Below are positions 15,042 to 23,015 of a DNA stretch of 30,175 bases, in pieces; position 1 is the first letter of the stretch, and every line of letters begins with the position of its first letter. A program made the translations under genes and the position numbers. The stretch covers positions 1 to 30,175 of the forward strand of contig CALKVC010000241.1 of the NCBI GenBank assembly GCA_937996595.1. Reading direction: 5' to 3'. The stretch comes from an uncultured Chitinophagaceae bacterium. GTDB taxonomy: Bacteria; Bacteroidota; Bacteroidia; Chitinophagales; Chitinophagaceae. The notes under the pieces are model-generated. The model was not told where the DNA came from, did no database searches, and saw nothing but the letters and a program-made list of their open reading frames with translations.

Positions 15042-16190
15042 TTAGCACACCGTTAGTAAACCATACATATATGAAAAGCGGGAACTTTCCGGAACCAGCA
15101 ATAATATCTTGTCGCCCACTTTCAGTTTCCCGCTGTGGAATAATTCATCCACCATAAAATACACGGAAGCGGCGCCAACATTGCCTACGCGGCTGAGGTT
15201 AACAAACCATTTGTCGTAATCTATGGGCGTTCCGTTTACTATTAGCTGCTGGTATATTTTATCCCTGAAAAATTCGCTCGACATATGCGGCAGGAAGTAA
15301 TCTACTTCGCTTGATTTAACATGATGCTTATCGAGGGCTGCTTTTAGCCCGATGCCACCATATAATACGATGTTCTTGCTAAGTAACTTCACATCCTGTT
15401 TGATGCTGAGGATAGATTGCGCCATCAGTTCATGCGGCGTATAATCAAGGTAACTTTTCAGTGTGCCGTCCTTCAGTTTATCGCATCCCATATACATGCA
15501 GGGAGCCAGTTCATTGGCATAGGAAAACCCTTCCAGCCATTCTACTTTCAGGCTGATGCCGTTATCATTTTTCTTATCTGAAATATGAAAAGCCGCAGCG
15601 CCATCTGATAGCATCCAGCGGAGAAACTCCTTTTCAAAACCGATATACGGGTCGTCCATCAGGGCTTTCAATTGCTGGGCCTCATCTTCAAAATTATCGG
15701 CAACCAGCGATTTTGAGAAACGTTCAGAACCGGTGGCAACAGCGCTGGAAACATCGCCAGACCTGGTGGCCAGGTAAGCATATTTGAATGCGTGCATGCC
15801 TGCGCAGCAAACACCCGAAGGAGAAACAACTTCCGAAGAGTTTGACTCCGGTAGCCATCCGTGAACCATGGCTGCATGAGAAGGCATCATCTGGTCTGGA
15901 GATGAAGTACCGCAGCTAAGCAAGTTGTATGATTTTAATTTTTCCGGGTCATCATTGAATAATTTCCGAACGGCCAATGCAGTCATCTGGGCATTTGTAT
16001 GAGTAGATTGTCCGCCTTTCGTTAAGGCATAGAAACGGTTTTTAATGCCGTTATTCCTTAATACAATGGCTTTTGAACGTGAAGGAGTATTGTTAATATA
16101 CCCCAGGTATTCTTCCATTTCATCGTTACTCACCGGCTGGTTGGGAAAAAATGAAGATGTATTATTAATATAGACCTCTTTAAGCGGCAT
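15042..16190 (-). CDS. darB: DarB-like ketosynthase III (dialkylresorcinol synthesis)
   Basis: A 382-residue KAS III-like enzyme. The catalytic residues fit the Cys-His-Asn pattern: Cys129 in GVCCAGMHAF, His302 in FLPHMSSE and Asn337 in VGNVGAAS. In dialkylresorcinol synthesis DarB condenses two beta-ketoacyl thioesters into a cyclohexanedione carboxylic acid, which DarA then aromatises. The length and motifs match DarB homologues, and the adjacent upstream gene (9 bases away) is DarA-like, which makes the call strong. An ordinary FabH is the alternative, but the position next to darA and the long N-terminal half argue against it. The 3' gap of 66 bases to the next gene holds an inverted repeat. 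Confidence 0.87.
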   Translation of the reverse strand: MPLKEVYINNTSSFFPNQPVSNDEMEEYLGYINNTPSRSKAIVLRNNGIKNRFYALTKGGQSTHTNAQMTALAVRKLFNDDPEKLKSYNLLSCGTSSPDQMMPSHAAMVHGWLPESNSSEVVSPSGVCCAGMHAFKYAYLATRSGDVSSAVATGSERFSKSLVADNFEDEAQQLKALMDDPYIGFEKEFLRWMLSDGAAAFHISDKKNDNGISLKVEWLEGFSYANELAPCMYMGCDKLKDGTLKSYLDYTPHELMAQSILSIKQDVKLLSKNIVLYGGIGLKAALDKHHVKSSEVDYFLPHMSSEFFRDKIYQQLIVNGTPIDYDKWFVNLSRVGNVGAASVYFMVDELFHSGKLKVGDKILLLVPESSRFSYMYGLLTVC

Positions 16191-16199
16191 CTTTTTAGA

Positions 16200-17099
16200 T
16201 TAGTTTACTCCTGAATAATGTTGTTTTTGCTTCCTGATTCGCCCGGATAAAAATGGCTTGAAGAAAATGGCATCAACTGTCAATATTAACGGGGCTGCTA
16301 TAAACAATGCAATTATAAGATAATATTTGAACGCAACAAGCCAGGCAGTCTTATTTTTTCTTTTGGAAATGATACCCGCCCATACGGCAAAAATTTTCCT
16401 CGCTTTCGATTCAATGAACATCAGGTTATACTTCACTTCAATGGCTTTTGCTTCAATGAGCCTGCATTGAAGTTCGTTCCAGTTACCTGTTTCCAGGTGC
16501 TGGTTAATAATAGTGCCGTATCCTGTACAACCCGCTATATCTGCGTCTGAAACACCCGGTTTGGGAAAGATATTGAGGTAGCGTTCTTTTTTCCCCCTGA
16601 ACATCCAGTGAAAAATGGTGATGAAACTGATGAAATTTGCGTGTTTGTCAACCAGTGCGATACTTCCGGAAAGTTTTGCCCCGGAATTTTTGAGTATGAC
16701 CTTGATGCGTTCCATGGCACTGATCCACATATTGCGTGCTCCCGTTACCGTTACCACCGGCGTATTGGCAAGTATTGTTTTTACCGCAGTGTTTTGTAAA
16801 AATGAATGGCAGGGAATGCTGGGTGAGAGGAACCAGGCCTGGTATCCTATAATCACCAGGTCGTAAGCGCTTTGCTGCAACCGGATGGTCTGTAATTCGG
16901 TTGGTACGCCGTTTACACAATCCGGCATAACAGCAAAAAAACTTTTGCCCTTCCAGGGGAAAGGGTAGGCGGTTACCGGAAACACCTGTACGGTTTCTAC
17001 CAAATGGCCTGCATCTGATAAGGGTTTGGTGAGGTTGTTAATGATTTCTCCCAATTGGCCCGACTGTGAATAGTAAATAGCCAGTATTTTTTTCTGCAT
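16200..17099 (-). CDS. darA: DarA-like dialkylresorcinol condensing/aromatising enzyme
   Basis: A 299-residue protein with a flavodoxin-like N-terminal domain: beta-strand KILAIYYSQSGQLGEI carries the phosphate-binding loop (SQSGQL) for FMN. Next come Rossmann-like segments (YDLVIIGYQAW, TPVVTVTGARN) and one strong hydrophobic segment near the C terminus (about residues 259-280), so it may be membrane-attached. This layout is that of DarA, the oxidoreductase that aromatises the DarB product to a 2,5-dialkylresorcinol. It is 9 bases before darB and 8 bases after the small exported protein gene. The flexirubin type of pigment has such a resorcinol as its alcohol part. Confidence 0.87.
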   Translation of the reverse strand: MQKKILAIYYSQSGQLGEIINNLTKPLSDAGHLVETVQVFPVTAYPFPWKGKSFFAVMPDCVNGVPTELQTIRLQQSAYDLVIIGYQAWFLSPSIPCHSFLQNTAVKTILANTPVVTVTGARNMWISAMERIKVILKNSGAKLSGSIALVDKHANFISFITIFHWMFRGKKERYLNIFPKPGVSDADIAGCTGYGTIINQHLETGNWNELQCRLIEAKAIEVKYNLMFIESKARKIFAVWAGIISKRKNKTAWLVAFKYYLIIALFIAAPLILTVDAIFFKPFLSGRIRKQKQHYSGVN

Positions 17100-17107
17100 G
17101 CTGACTG

Positions 17108-17602
17108 TTATTGGTCTTGCAGGTTTTTTAAAACCTTAGATTTTTTACTGTAATCGTTTATTACCTGTTGCAGGAATTGAGGCAGGCTTTTATAATGGCT
17201 GATAACCAGCTGGCTGTCTTCTTCCAGTTCGTTGCGGTATTTTACAACTTTAGGGGCATGTTCCTGAATGATGATACGTAGAAAACGGTATTCAATATTC
17301 CTGGTTTCTTTTTTTATAGAGGATTCTAATTTTTGCCTGCCGTTTTTAAACAGGCTTAATTTTTCTTTAGCATTGCCTACCAGCCCTGATTTTTTCATCA
17401 GTAAGGCGCCTTCATAGGCATCTTTTTCATTAAAAGCCATTTCTTTAAGGGCCTGCAACTGCAGGTTTATTTCATCTATTTTTTCAGATGACAGCACCGC
17501 ATAATAACCGGCTTTATCAAATTCTTTTTTATGTATGGAACCCGGTAAAAAGGAATTTAATGATATGAACAAAAAACCCAATATAATACAGCACTTAACC
17601 AT
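17108..17602 (-). CDS. Small exported, largely helical protein of unknown function
   Basis: A 164-residue protein with an N-terminal signal peptide or anchor (about residues 3-20), then an almost wholly charged, alpha-helical sequence with possible short coiled coils (EKIDEINLQLQALKEM, KLESSIKKETRN). No domain is recognised. It is the first gene of the ten-gene minus-strand operon, 8 bases before darA, so it likely serves the pigment pathway outside the cytoplasm, perhaps as an assembly or anchoring factor. A Bacteroidota -7 element lies 25 bases upstream of its ATG. Confidence 0.78.
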   Translation of the reverse strand: MVKCCIILGFLFISLNSFLPGSIHKKEFDKAGYYAVLSSEKIDEINLQLQALKEMAFNEKDAYEGALLMKKSGLVGNAKEKLSLFKNGRQKLESSIKKETRNIEYRFLRIIIQEHAPKVVKYRNELEEDSQLVISHYKSLPQFLQQVINDYSKKSKVLKNLQDQ

Positions 17603-17626
17603 ATGAAAACCTTGATTATTTTACTG

Positions 17627-17634
17627 CAAAGATA
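17627..17634 (-). promoter_or_regulatory. Candidate promoter -7 element of the dar operon
   Basis: Read on the minus strand the sequence is TATCTTTG, a perfect match to the Bacteroidota -7 consensus TAnnTTTG. Transcription would begin around 17620, some 18 bases before the first start codon at 17602. A TTTG lies further upstream (17664-17667) but at 29 bases, too far for the usual spacing. Confidence 0.5.
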
Positions 17635-17774
17635 CTGGTTTTTGAAGTTTTTGGGATAATCAGCAAACAGCTTCATATTTACTGGTTTTACCGGTAAACC
17701 AGTGTAACATTTGTCCTGCAAATCATACAGGAGCGGTTTTTACAGATTGATTTTTAAATGAACAATTTAGCTTG

Positions 17775-17782
17775 TACATTTG
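17775..17782 (+). promoter_or_regulatory. Candidate -7 element of the tRNA-Ser gene
   Basis: TACATTTG matches TAnnTTTG and ends 18 bases before the first tRNA base, so transcription would start about 12 bases upstream of the mature tRNA. A TTGA at 17747-17750 is a loose -33 candidate with a long spacer. Confidence 0.45.
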
Positions 17783-17800
17783 CGTCCCGCAAATAATGTT

Positions 17801-17887
17801 GGAGACGTGTCCGAGTGGTTGAAGGAGCACGCCTGGAAAGTGTGTATACGGGAAACTGTATCAAGGGTTCGAATCCCTTCGTCTCCG
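17801..17887 (+). tRNA. tRNA-Ser, anticodon GGA
   Basis: An 87-base type II tRNA. The acceptor strands GGAGACG (17801-17807) and CGTCTCC (17880-17886) pair fully, with G as discriminator base. The anticodon loop CTGGAAA places GGA at 17835-17837. A long variable arm and a normal TTCGAAT T-loop follow, as expected for serine tRNAs. The CCA end is not encoded. It reads UCC and UCU codons. It stands at the edge between the pigment operon and the murF-gldJ region and is followed directly by a terminator. Confidence 0.97.
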
Positions 17888-17891
17888 CTTT

Positions 17892-17924
17892 AACCGCCAT
17901 AGCTTTTGCATCGGCGGTTTTTTT
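17892..17924 (+). terminator. Rho-independent terminator of the tRNA gene
   Basis: AACCGCC (17892-17898) pairs with GGCGGTT (17913-17919) around a 14-base loop and runs into seven T bases (17918-17924). On the minus strand there is no T run, so it serves the tRNA and not the convergent murF. Confidence 0.8.
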
Positions 17925-17974
17925 ATGACTGCTTCAGATTGTTTTATAGTATCCTCCAAGCCAAATATCAACAC

Positions 17975-19258
17975 TTACTCCAGCACTTTTTCCATTTGCA
18001 TGCTCCTGGAACCTTTTAATAAAACCTGGGTACCTGAAAAATGCTGGCCATTATACCAGGCTTTCGCTTCCGCCACATCCTTAAAATGAATAAAACCGGC
18101 AGGCAGGTTTGTAAAATCTTTTCCAACTAAAACTACTTTAAACCAGGAGTGACGGTTTATGTGGTCTACAAGTGCTGCATGTTCATCTTTACTGTCATTG
18201 CCAAGTTCCATCATGCCGCCCAGGATAAGTATTTTTTTATCTCCTGGCATATTGGCAAAGTTTTCAATGGCTGCTTTCATACTTGACGGGTTTGCATTGT
18301 ATGCATCAAGGATGATGCGGTTGCCGTCTTTTTCTATTAATTGCGACCTGCTGTTACTTGGTACATAGTTTTCCAGTGCCTGTACGATGGCTTTTTCTTC
18401 AACCCCGAATGTTTTGCCGATGCAAACGGCAGCCAGCACATTCGGCAGGTTGTATCCGCCAACCAGGTGCGTGCTTATTTCATTGATGCCGGCACCCGCA
18501 GTGATTTTTACCTGTAGGAAATCATTACCTGCACTTTTAACTTCTTCACCAGTAATTTGCGCATTGGTTGTTCCGTACGTAACAATATGCGGGATACCCC
18601 TGCTCATGTCAACCAAATAGTCATAATCGTTGAAGATAAAGGCCGTTCCGCCTGTGTTTCGCAGGTAATCAAATAATTCACCTTTGCCTTTACGTACGCC
18701 TTTTTCGCCGCCAAACCCTTCCAGGTGTGCTTTACCGCAATTGGTAATCAATCCGTGGGTTGGCAATGCGTAGGTGCAATATCCTTCTATTTCTTTCTGG
18801 TGGTTGGCGCCCATCTCAATAACAGCTATTTCTGCATCCGGTTTTACCGAAAGGATAGTAAGTGGAATACCAATATGGTTATTCAGATTTCCAACGGTTG
18901 TATATGTTTTGTATGTTGCTGACAGCACGGCATGTACCAGTTCTTTGGTGGTTGTTTTACCATTGCTCCCGGTAATGGCAATGAACGGTATGGTAAACTG
19001 TTCCCGATGTTTCCTGGCCAGTTGCTGCAGGGCAAGCAGGCAATTTGGAACCCTGATCACCTGTTCATTATGTATGCCTGTATCTTCATCAACTACACAT
19101 AAGGAAGCGCCGTCTTCCAATGCCTGTTTCGCATATTGGTTACCGTTAAAATTGGGACCTTTAAGGGCAAAGAAAATGTCGCCTTTTTTTATTTTCCTGG
19201 AATCTGTCTGTACGCACGGGTATTTTACAAAGTGACTGTAGAGTTCATTTATATCCAT
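17975..19258 (-). CDS. murF: UDP-N-acetylmuramoyl-tripeptide--D-alanyl-D-alanine ligase
   Basis: A 427-residue Mur ligase that adds D-Ala-D-Ala to the UDP-MurNAc-tripeptide with ATP, the last cytoplasmic step of the peptidoglycan precursor. The N-terminal domain has TDSRKIKKGDIFFALKG. The ATP loop is TGSNGKTTT (96-104), followed by NLNNHIGIPLTIL and IEMGANHQKEI, both typical of MurF. The C-terminal domain has DAYNANPSSMKAA and LGGMMELG. It lies downstream of gldJ on the same strand, an order also known from Flavobacterium, but a terminator separates the two here. The tRNA-Ser gene converges on its 3' end. Confidence 0.96.
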   Translation of the reverse strand: MDINELYSHFVKYPCVQTDSRKIKKGDIFFALKGPNFNGNQYAKQALEDGASLCVVDEDTGIHNEQVIRVPNCLLALQQLARKHREQFTIPFIAITGSNGKTTTKELVHAVLSATYKTYTTVGNLNNHIGIPLTILSVKPDAEIAVIEMGANHQKEIEGYCTYALPTHGLITNCGKAHLEGFGGEKGVRKGKGELFDYLRNTGGTAFIFNDYDYLVDMSRGIPHIVTYGTTNAQITGEEVKSAGNDFLQVKITAGAGINEISTHLVGGYNLPNVLAAVCIGKTFGVEEKAIVQALENYVPSNSRSQLIEKDGNRIILDAYNANPSSMKAAIENFANMPGDKKILILGGMMELGNDSKDEHAALVDHINRHSWFKVVLVGKDFTNLPAGFIHFKDVAEAKAWYNGQHFSGTQVLLKGSRSMQMEKVLE

Positions 19259-19263
19259 GATGA

Positions 19264-19271
19264 CAAAAATA
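19264..19271 (-). promoter_or_regulatory. Possible -7 element just upstream of murF
   Basis: On the minus strand this reads TATTTTTG, matching TAnnTTTG. It ends only six bases before the murF ATG, so a message starting from it would be leaderless or nearly so. No -33 element was found at normal spacing. The match could be chance in AT-rich DNA. Confidence 0.25.
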
Positions 19272-19393
19272 ACAATTTAGACGTTAAGGATTTTGAAAGG
19301 AACAATGGAAAAAGAATCACAGGTAAATCGATTGCCAATAACCATCTTCCCGCCTTCCCGGCAAAACAACTTCCCGGCAAATAATCAATAAAT

Positions 19394-19427
19394 AAAAAAC
19401 CCCTTCAAACTTTCGCCGGAAGGGGTT
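19394..19427 (-). terminator. Rho-independent terminator downstream of gldJ
   Basis: AACCCCTTC (19398-19406) pairs with GAAGGGGTT (19419-19427) over nine base pairs with a 12-base loop. Read on the minus strand the stem is followed by a run of T (complement of the A run at 19394-19399), so it ends transcription of gldJ, whose stop codon is 20 bases upstream. Confidence 0.85.
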
Positions 19428-19446
19428 GTGTTAATATTAAATCAGG

Positions 19447-21009
19447 TTATTTCTTTTTCTTCTTGTTTTGCTTGCGTTTTCCAAAGATGTTACCTTCTTT
19501 GAAACCAGGTCCTTCAGGTGGTCCTAAATAATTTTGCGCACAACGGAAACCAACGGTGCTTGCTCCCTGTGTTTCTTCCATGAAACGGCGGGCACCCGGT
19601 GATAACCAATAAGGCCTGTCGTTCCAGCTACCGCCTTTTATAACCCTTGACTGGTCGCTGATTAAAGTTGTAATTCCATAACCATAATATACCTGGCTGG
19701 CTGAATCACCATCAAGGTAATTAATTACGTTATTATGCTGATAGTTAGCACGGTTTTTAACTTCTTCATCAGAAATGTCTGTCTTTTTAAGGCGTCCCAT
19801 GCTATCCCTTTCATATTCGCCACTGCTGTTCTTATAGAATTTCTGGAATTTATTACCACGGAAATAGTTGAAATCCTGACCGTCAACAGAAGTCATAGGC
19901 CTGTAAACGTCACCAACCCACTCACTCACGTTTCCGCTCATGTTATATAAGCCAAATGAATTTGGATAGAAAGATTTAACATTGCCCGGAATAGCAGCAC
20001 GGTCGTTCAAACCACCGGCGATACCCATATTATCTCCACTTCCACGTTTAAAGTTTGCCAGGAATTTACCCTGCCAGCTTCCCCTGCGGTTATCCCTCAG
20101 GCCATTGTGGTTTTTGCTCCAGGAATAAATCTGTTGGTTATTGCGTAATTCCTCACCGCTTTTTCCTTCTTTTTTACGTGGCGATGGGTTTTGATCAAGC
20201 AAGCCATAAGCGGCATATTCCCATTCTGCTTCCGTAGGGAGCCTGTATCCCATTCCCAGGATACCGTCTTCCATCCTAACTGTACTGCGGGGTTTGCCAT
20301 TTACATCTTTTAAAGCCGATTTTTTGGGTTTATTCCTGCCCTGGATCAGCTCAGGATTCATCAGGTATGTTTCGGTATTGAAAGAACCATCAGCGCCACC
20401 GCCTTTCATTTCACGCTTAATAGCGTCTTTTTTAAGGTAACCTTTACTTAATAAGTTCAATTCGTTAACCCTGTCGGTCCTCCAAACACAGAAATCATAC
20501 GCCTGGCGCCAGTTTACACCAACTACCGGGTAGTAATTATATGATGGGTACCTGAAATAGTACTCCACATATGGTTCGTTATAAGCAAGCTCTTCCCTCC
20601 AAACCAGGGTATCGGGCAGGCTGCGGTTCATGATCGTTGTATCACTACTGAATGTGTTTTCCAGCCAGTACAGGTATTCACGGTAATGCACGTTGGCAAC
20701 TTCGGTTTCATCAATAAAAAATGAAGGGATGGTAACCCGGCGGGGAACATTGTTCCAGTCGCCCATAACATCTTCGTCTTTAGCACCCATAACAAAAGAA
20801 CCTCCCTGTACAAATACAAGGCCCGGACCTGCTTTTGGATATTTGATCTTGGCTACATGGAAATTGCCCATCTTCTTGTCGTCATAATTCCAGCCAGTCA
20901 CACTCGACTTGCTTTTTTTCTTGGAACAAGAGCTTAATGAGCCTAAGGATATGGCAGCGGCTGCCAGGATAATCAGATTTTTACCTGAAAAGAAATTTTG
21001 CATGTTCAT
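19447..21009 (-). CDS. gldJ: Gliding motility / type IX secretion lipoprotein GldJ
   Basis: A 520-residue lipoprotein: the signal peptide ends in a lipobox LGSLSSC with the acylated Cys at residue 28. The mature part is an FGE-sulfatase (SUMF1-like) domain, shown by FVQGGSFVMGA, FFIDETEVANVHYREYL, GYRLPTEAEWEYAAYG, GLYNMSGNVSEWVGDVY and VIKGGSWNDRPYWL. GldJ and its paralogue GldK carry such domains without known enzyme activity; GldJ is needed for gliding and for stability of the type IX machinery. The murF gene downstream and porV divergently upstream support GldJ over GldK. The C terminus is very lysine-rich (KRKQNKKKKK), which is a little unusual. A second ATG two codons in is possible. 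Confidence 0.9.
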   Translation of the reverse strand: MNMQNFFSGKNLIILAAAAISLGSLSSCSKKKSKSSVTGWNYDDKKMGNFHVAKIKYPKAGPGLVFVQGGSFVMGAKDEDVMGDWNNVPRRVTIPSFFIDETEVANVHYREYLYWLENTFSSDTTIMNRSLPDTLVWREELAYNEPYVEYYFRYPSYNYYPVVGVNWRQAYDFCVWRTDRVNELNLLSKGYLKKDAIKREMKGGGADGSFNTETYLMNPELIQGRNKPKKSALKDVNGKPRSTVRMEDGILGMGYRLPTEAEWEYAAYGLLDQNPSPRKKEGKSGEELRNNQQIYSWSKNHNGLRDNRRGSWQGKFLANFKRGSGDNMGIAGGLNDRAAIPGNVKSFYPNSFGLYNMSGNVSEWVGDVYRPMTSVDGQDFNYFRGNKFQKFYKNSSGEYERDSMGRLKKTDISDEEVKNRANYQHNNVINYLDGDSASQVYYGYGITTLISDQSRVIKGGSWNDRPYWLSPGARRFMEETQGASTVGFRCAQNYLGPPEGPGFKEGNIFGKRKQNKKKKK

Positions 21010-21477
21010 TCGTTTTGCAAATTGATTAACGAAAGGTTTCCTTTATTATTGTAAATGGGGTTTTCTACAAGTTGCGAATATAAATACTTTAGTTGAAACT
21101 GAAATTTTTTTACAACCATTTTAGCAACCGGAAATGGAATACATCAATAAAAGTGCCATGATATACGCCCAAATGGTTACCGTAACTGGCTTTTCTTCAA
21201 ATAAATCAGCTATTCACATTATATCAACAGCTTCAGAAACAATATTTTTTTACCACTTACGTTTTCTGTTCATACATTTGCGGGTATAAAACACAGGTTT
21301 CCATATTTTGTAAATGATTTATTTACAGCTATCTTTGAATATAATTTTTGTTTTTTTTAACAGTAATTTATATTTTTAGTTGGTGATTTGAAGAAATCTG
21401 CTATTTTTACAACTTAATAAAACATTTAAATCAACGCTTATAGAGGTAAGTCTACCTAACCAAGACAAAACAAACGC
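21010..21477. other. Long divergent intergenic region between gldJ and porV
   Basis: 468 bases, AT-rich, with no convincing open reading frame. The right half holds the porV promoter (listed separately) and one more TACATTTG at 21273-21280. For gldJ only a one-mismatch -7 (CGAATATA at 21075-21082, read on the minus strand as TATATTCG) is seen. No riboswitch or structured RNA was recognised, although the porV leader of about 130 bases leaves room for one. Confidence 0.5.
21307..21337 (+). promoter_or_regulatory. porV promoter (TTTG-N19-TATCTTTG)
   Basis: TTTG at 21307-21310 and TATCTTTG at 21330-21337 are separated by exactly 19 bases, a perfect match to the Bacteroidota housekeeping promoter. 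Transcription would start near 21344, leaving a leader of about 134 bases before the ATG at 21478. This is the best promoter in the window. Confidence 0.75.
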
Positions 21478-22623
21478 ATGAAACAAGCAACTTTGAAACT
21501 TACTGCCCTGGTATTGTTACTGGGAGGGGCAATAACTACAACCAAAGCCCAAACTGCCAATTCGATTAATGTGGTTACTTCTGCCGTACCATTCTTACGT
21601 ATTTCTCCAGACGCCCGTGCTGGTGGTATGGGAGATGCAGGTATTGCTACAAACCCGGATCAGAACTCTAACTTCTGGAATATTGCTAAAACGCCATTCA
21701 GTGCACATAAAGCCGGAGTAGCCGTTTCTTATACTCCATGGTTAAACGACCTGGGATTGAATGATGTATACCTGATGTCATTAGCTGGATATTACAAGCT
21801 CGACGATATGCAGGCACTTTCTGCTTCTGTAAGGTATTTTAGCCTGGGTAACATCCAATTTACTGACGCTCTTGGAAACCCATTGCAAACTTTCCGCCCT
21901 AGGGAATTTGCTATTGATCTTGGTTATTCAAGGAAACTCACTAAAAAATTATCACTGGGTATCGCGTTGCGCTACATCAGCTCAGACCTGGCTGGCGGAA
22001 CAGTTAACGGTATCAATTATAAGAAAGGAAGTTCTGTTGCCGGTGACCTTCACCTGTTTCACAACGGCCAGAAAGAAAACGGCCAAGGATTCAACTGGGG
22101 CTTAACCCTGAGCAACCTTGGTTCTAAAATCTCTTATACCAGCGATGCAACTCAAAAAGATTATATCCCTGCTAACTTAGGTTTGGGCGGTGCTTATACT
22201 AAAGTATTTGATGCTGACAATAAACTGACGGTAGCTTTAGATGTGAACAAATTACTGGTTCCAACTCCTCCGGATGTATTTGATTCTGCCGGTTTGGCTG
22301 ACTACCGTTCAAAAGGTGTGGTTAGCAGCTGGTTCAGCTCTTTCGGTGATGCTCCTGATGGAGGTGCCGAAGAATTGCGTGAAGTTTCTGCTTCTATTGG
22401 CGCAGAATACTGGTACAAAAACCAATTCGCTTTAAGGGCCGGCTATTTCTACGAAAATCCTGATAAAGGAAACCGCAGGTACTTCACTTTGGGTGCCGGT
22501 TTAAAATACAACATCGTAGGATTGAATTTCTCTTACCTGTTACCTACTGGTTCAGGTGTTAACCGCAATCCGCTTTCAAATACATTGCGTTTCAGCCTGG
22601 TGTTCGACCTGGGTGGAAAGTAA
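21478..22623 (+). CDS. porV: Type IX secretion outer-membrane protein PorV
   Basis: A 381-residue outer-membrane beta-barrel of the FadL-like PorV family. The signal peptide ends near TTTKAQ. The PorV landmarks are visible: VPFLRISPDARAGGMGDAGIA followed by NFWNIAK, then alternating amphipathic strands, and a C-terminal barrel strand RFSLVFDLGGK. PorV takes type IX cargo from the SprA translocon to the PorU sortase. The codon use is richer in GCT, ACT, TCT and GGT than in neighbouring genes, which suggests high expression and fits the strong promoter and terminator. porU, often next to porV, is not here; the gene seems to be a single transcription unit divergent from gldJ. Confidence 0.93.
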   Translation: MKQATLKLTALVLLLGGAITTTKAQTANSINVVTSAVPFLRISPDARAGGMGDAGIATNPDQNSNFWNIAKTPFSAHKAGVAVSYTPWLNDLGLNDVYLMSLAGYYKLDDMQALSASVRYFSLGNIQFTDALGNPLQTFRPREFAIDLGYSRKLTKKLSLGIALRYISSDLAGGTVNGINYKKGSSVAGDLHLFHNGQKENGQGFNWGLTLSNLGSKISYTSDATQKDYIPANLGLGGAYTKVFDADNKLTVALDVNKLLVPTPPDVFDSAGLADYRSKGVVSSWFSSFGDAPDGGAEELREVSASIGAEYWYKNQFALRAGYFYENPDKGNRRYFTLGAGLKYNIVGLNFSYLLPTGSGVNRNPLSNTLRFSLVFDLGGK

Positions 22624-22641
22624 TTTACCGAAACATAATTT

Positions 22642-22676
22642 AAAAAAGCGTTCCGTTATTGCGGAACGCTTTTTTT
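22642..22676 (+). terminator. Rho-independent terminator of porV
   Basis: AGCGTTCCG (22647-22655) pairs perfectly with CGGAACGCT (22662-22670) around a 6-base loop and is flanked by an A run before and a T run after (22670-22676). The symmetrical flanks would let it work in both directions. It begins 19 bases after the porV stop codon. Confidence 0.93.
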
Positions 22677-22689
22677 ATGAACAAATAAT

Positions 22690-22940
22690 AATGTAAGATG
22701 TATGATCTGAGATGTATGATGTGAGATTTCTGTGGCTATCCGTGTAATCAGTACCATCCGCGTATCCCAACTGAGAAGTATGATGTGAGATCTGAGATTT
22801 ATGATGTATGATTTCCGTGGCAATCAGCGTAATCAGTTCCATCCGCGTATCCACATTTGAGATGTATGAAGTATGATTTATGATTTATGATGTATGATTT
22901 CCGTGGCAATCAGCGTAATCAGTTTCATCCGCGTATCTAT
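22690..22940. repeat. Three-copy intergenic repeat with 85-86 bp period
   Basis: A conserved block of about 42 bases occurs at 22726-22767, 22811-22852 and 22897-22938. Its core reads like TTCCGTGGCAATCAGCG, followed by TAATCAG and CATCCGCGTATC. Copies 2 and 3 differ at very few positions; copy 1 is more diverged. Between the blocks lie loosely repeated words of the type GATGTATGATGTGAGAT. The period is not a multiple of three, so the array is not coding. There is no clear dyad in the block and no cas gene nearby, so it is neither a CRISPR array nor an obvious hairpin element. It fills most of the 392 bases between porV and ispF. Confidence 0.85.
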
Positions 22941-23015
22941 CATATTTTATATATGGTATTGCTTTTAACCCGTCTTCCTTTTTTATCTACCCATTTTTAC
23001 GGATATTTACATTCT

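Noticed and set aside
15042..16190. Primary-metabolism FabH
   Set aside because: Position directly beside a DarA-like gene and sequence outside the active-site motifs favour DarB.
17866..17887. Attachment site at the tRNA 3' end
   Set aside because: No direct repeat of this stretch and no integrase were found in the window.
22690..22940. CRISPR-like array
   Set aside because: Only three copies, blocks of 42 bases that are not all identical, spacers that are themselves related to each other, and no cas genes.
22887..23015. N-terminal extension of ispF
   Set aside because: It translates the intergenic repeat. The family N terminus begins at the ATG at 23016.
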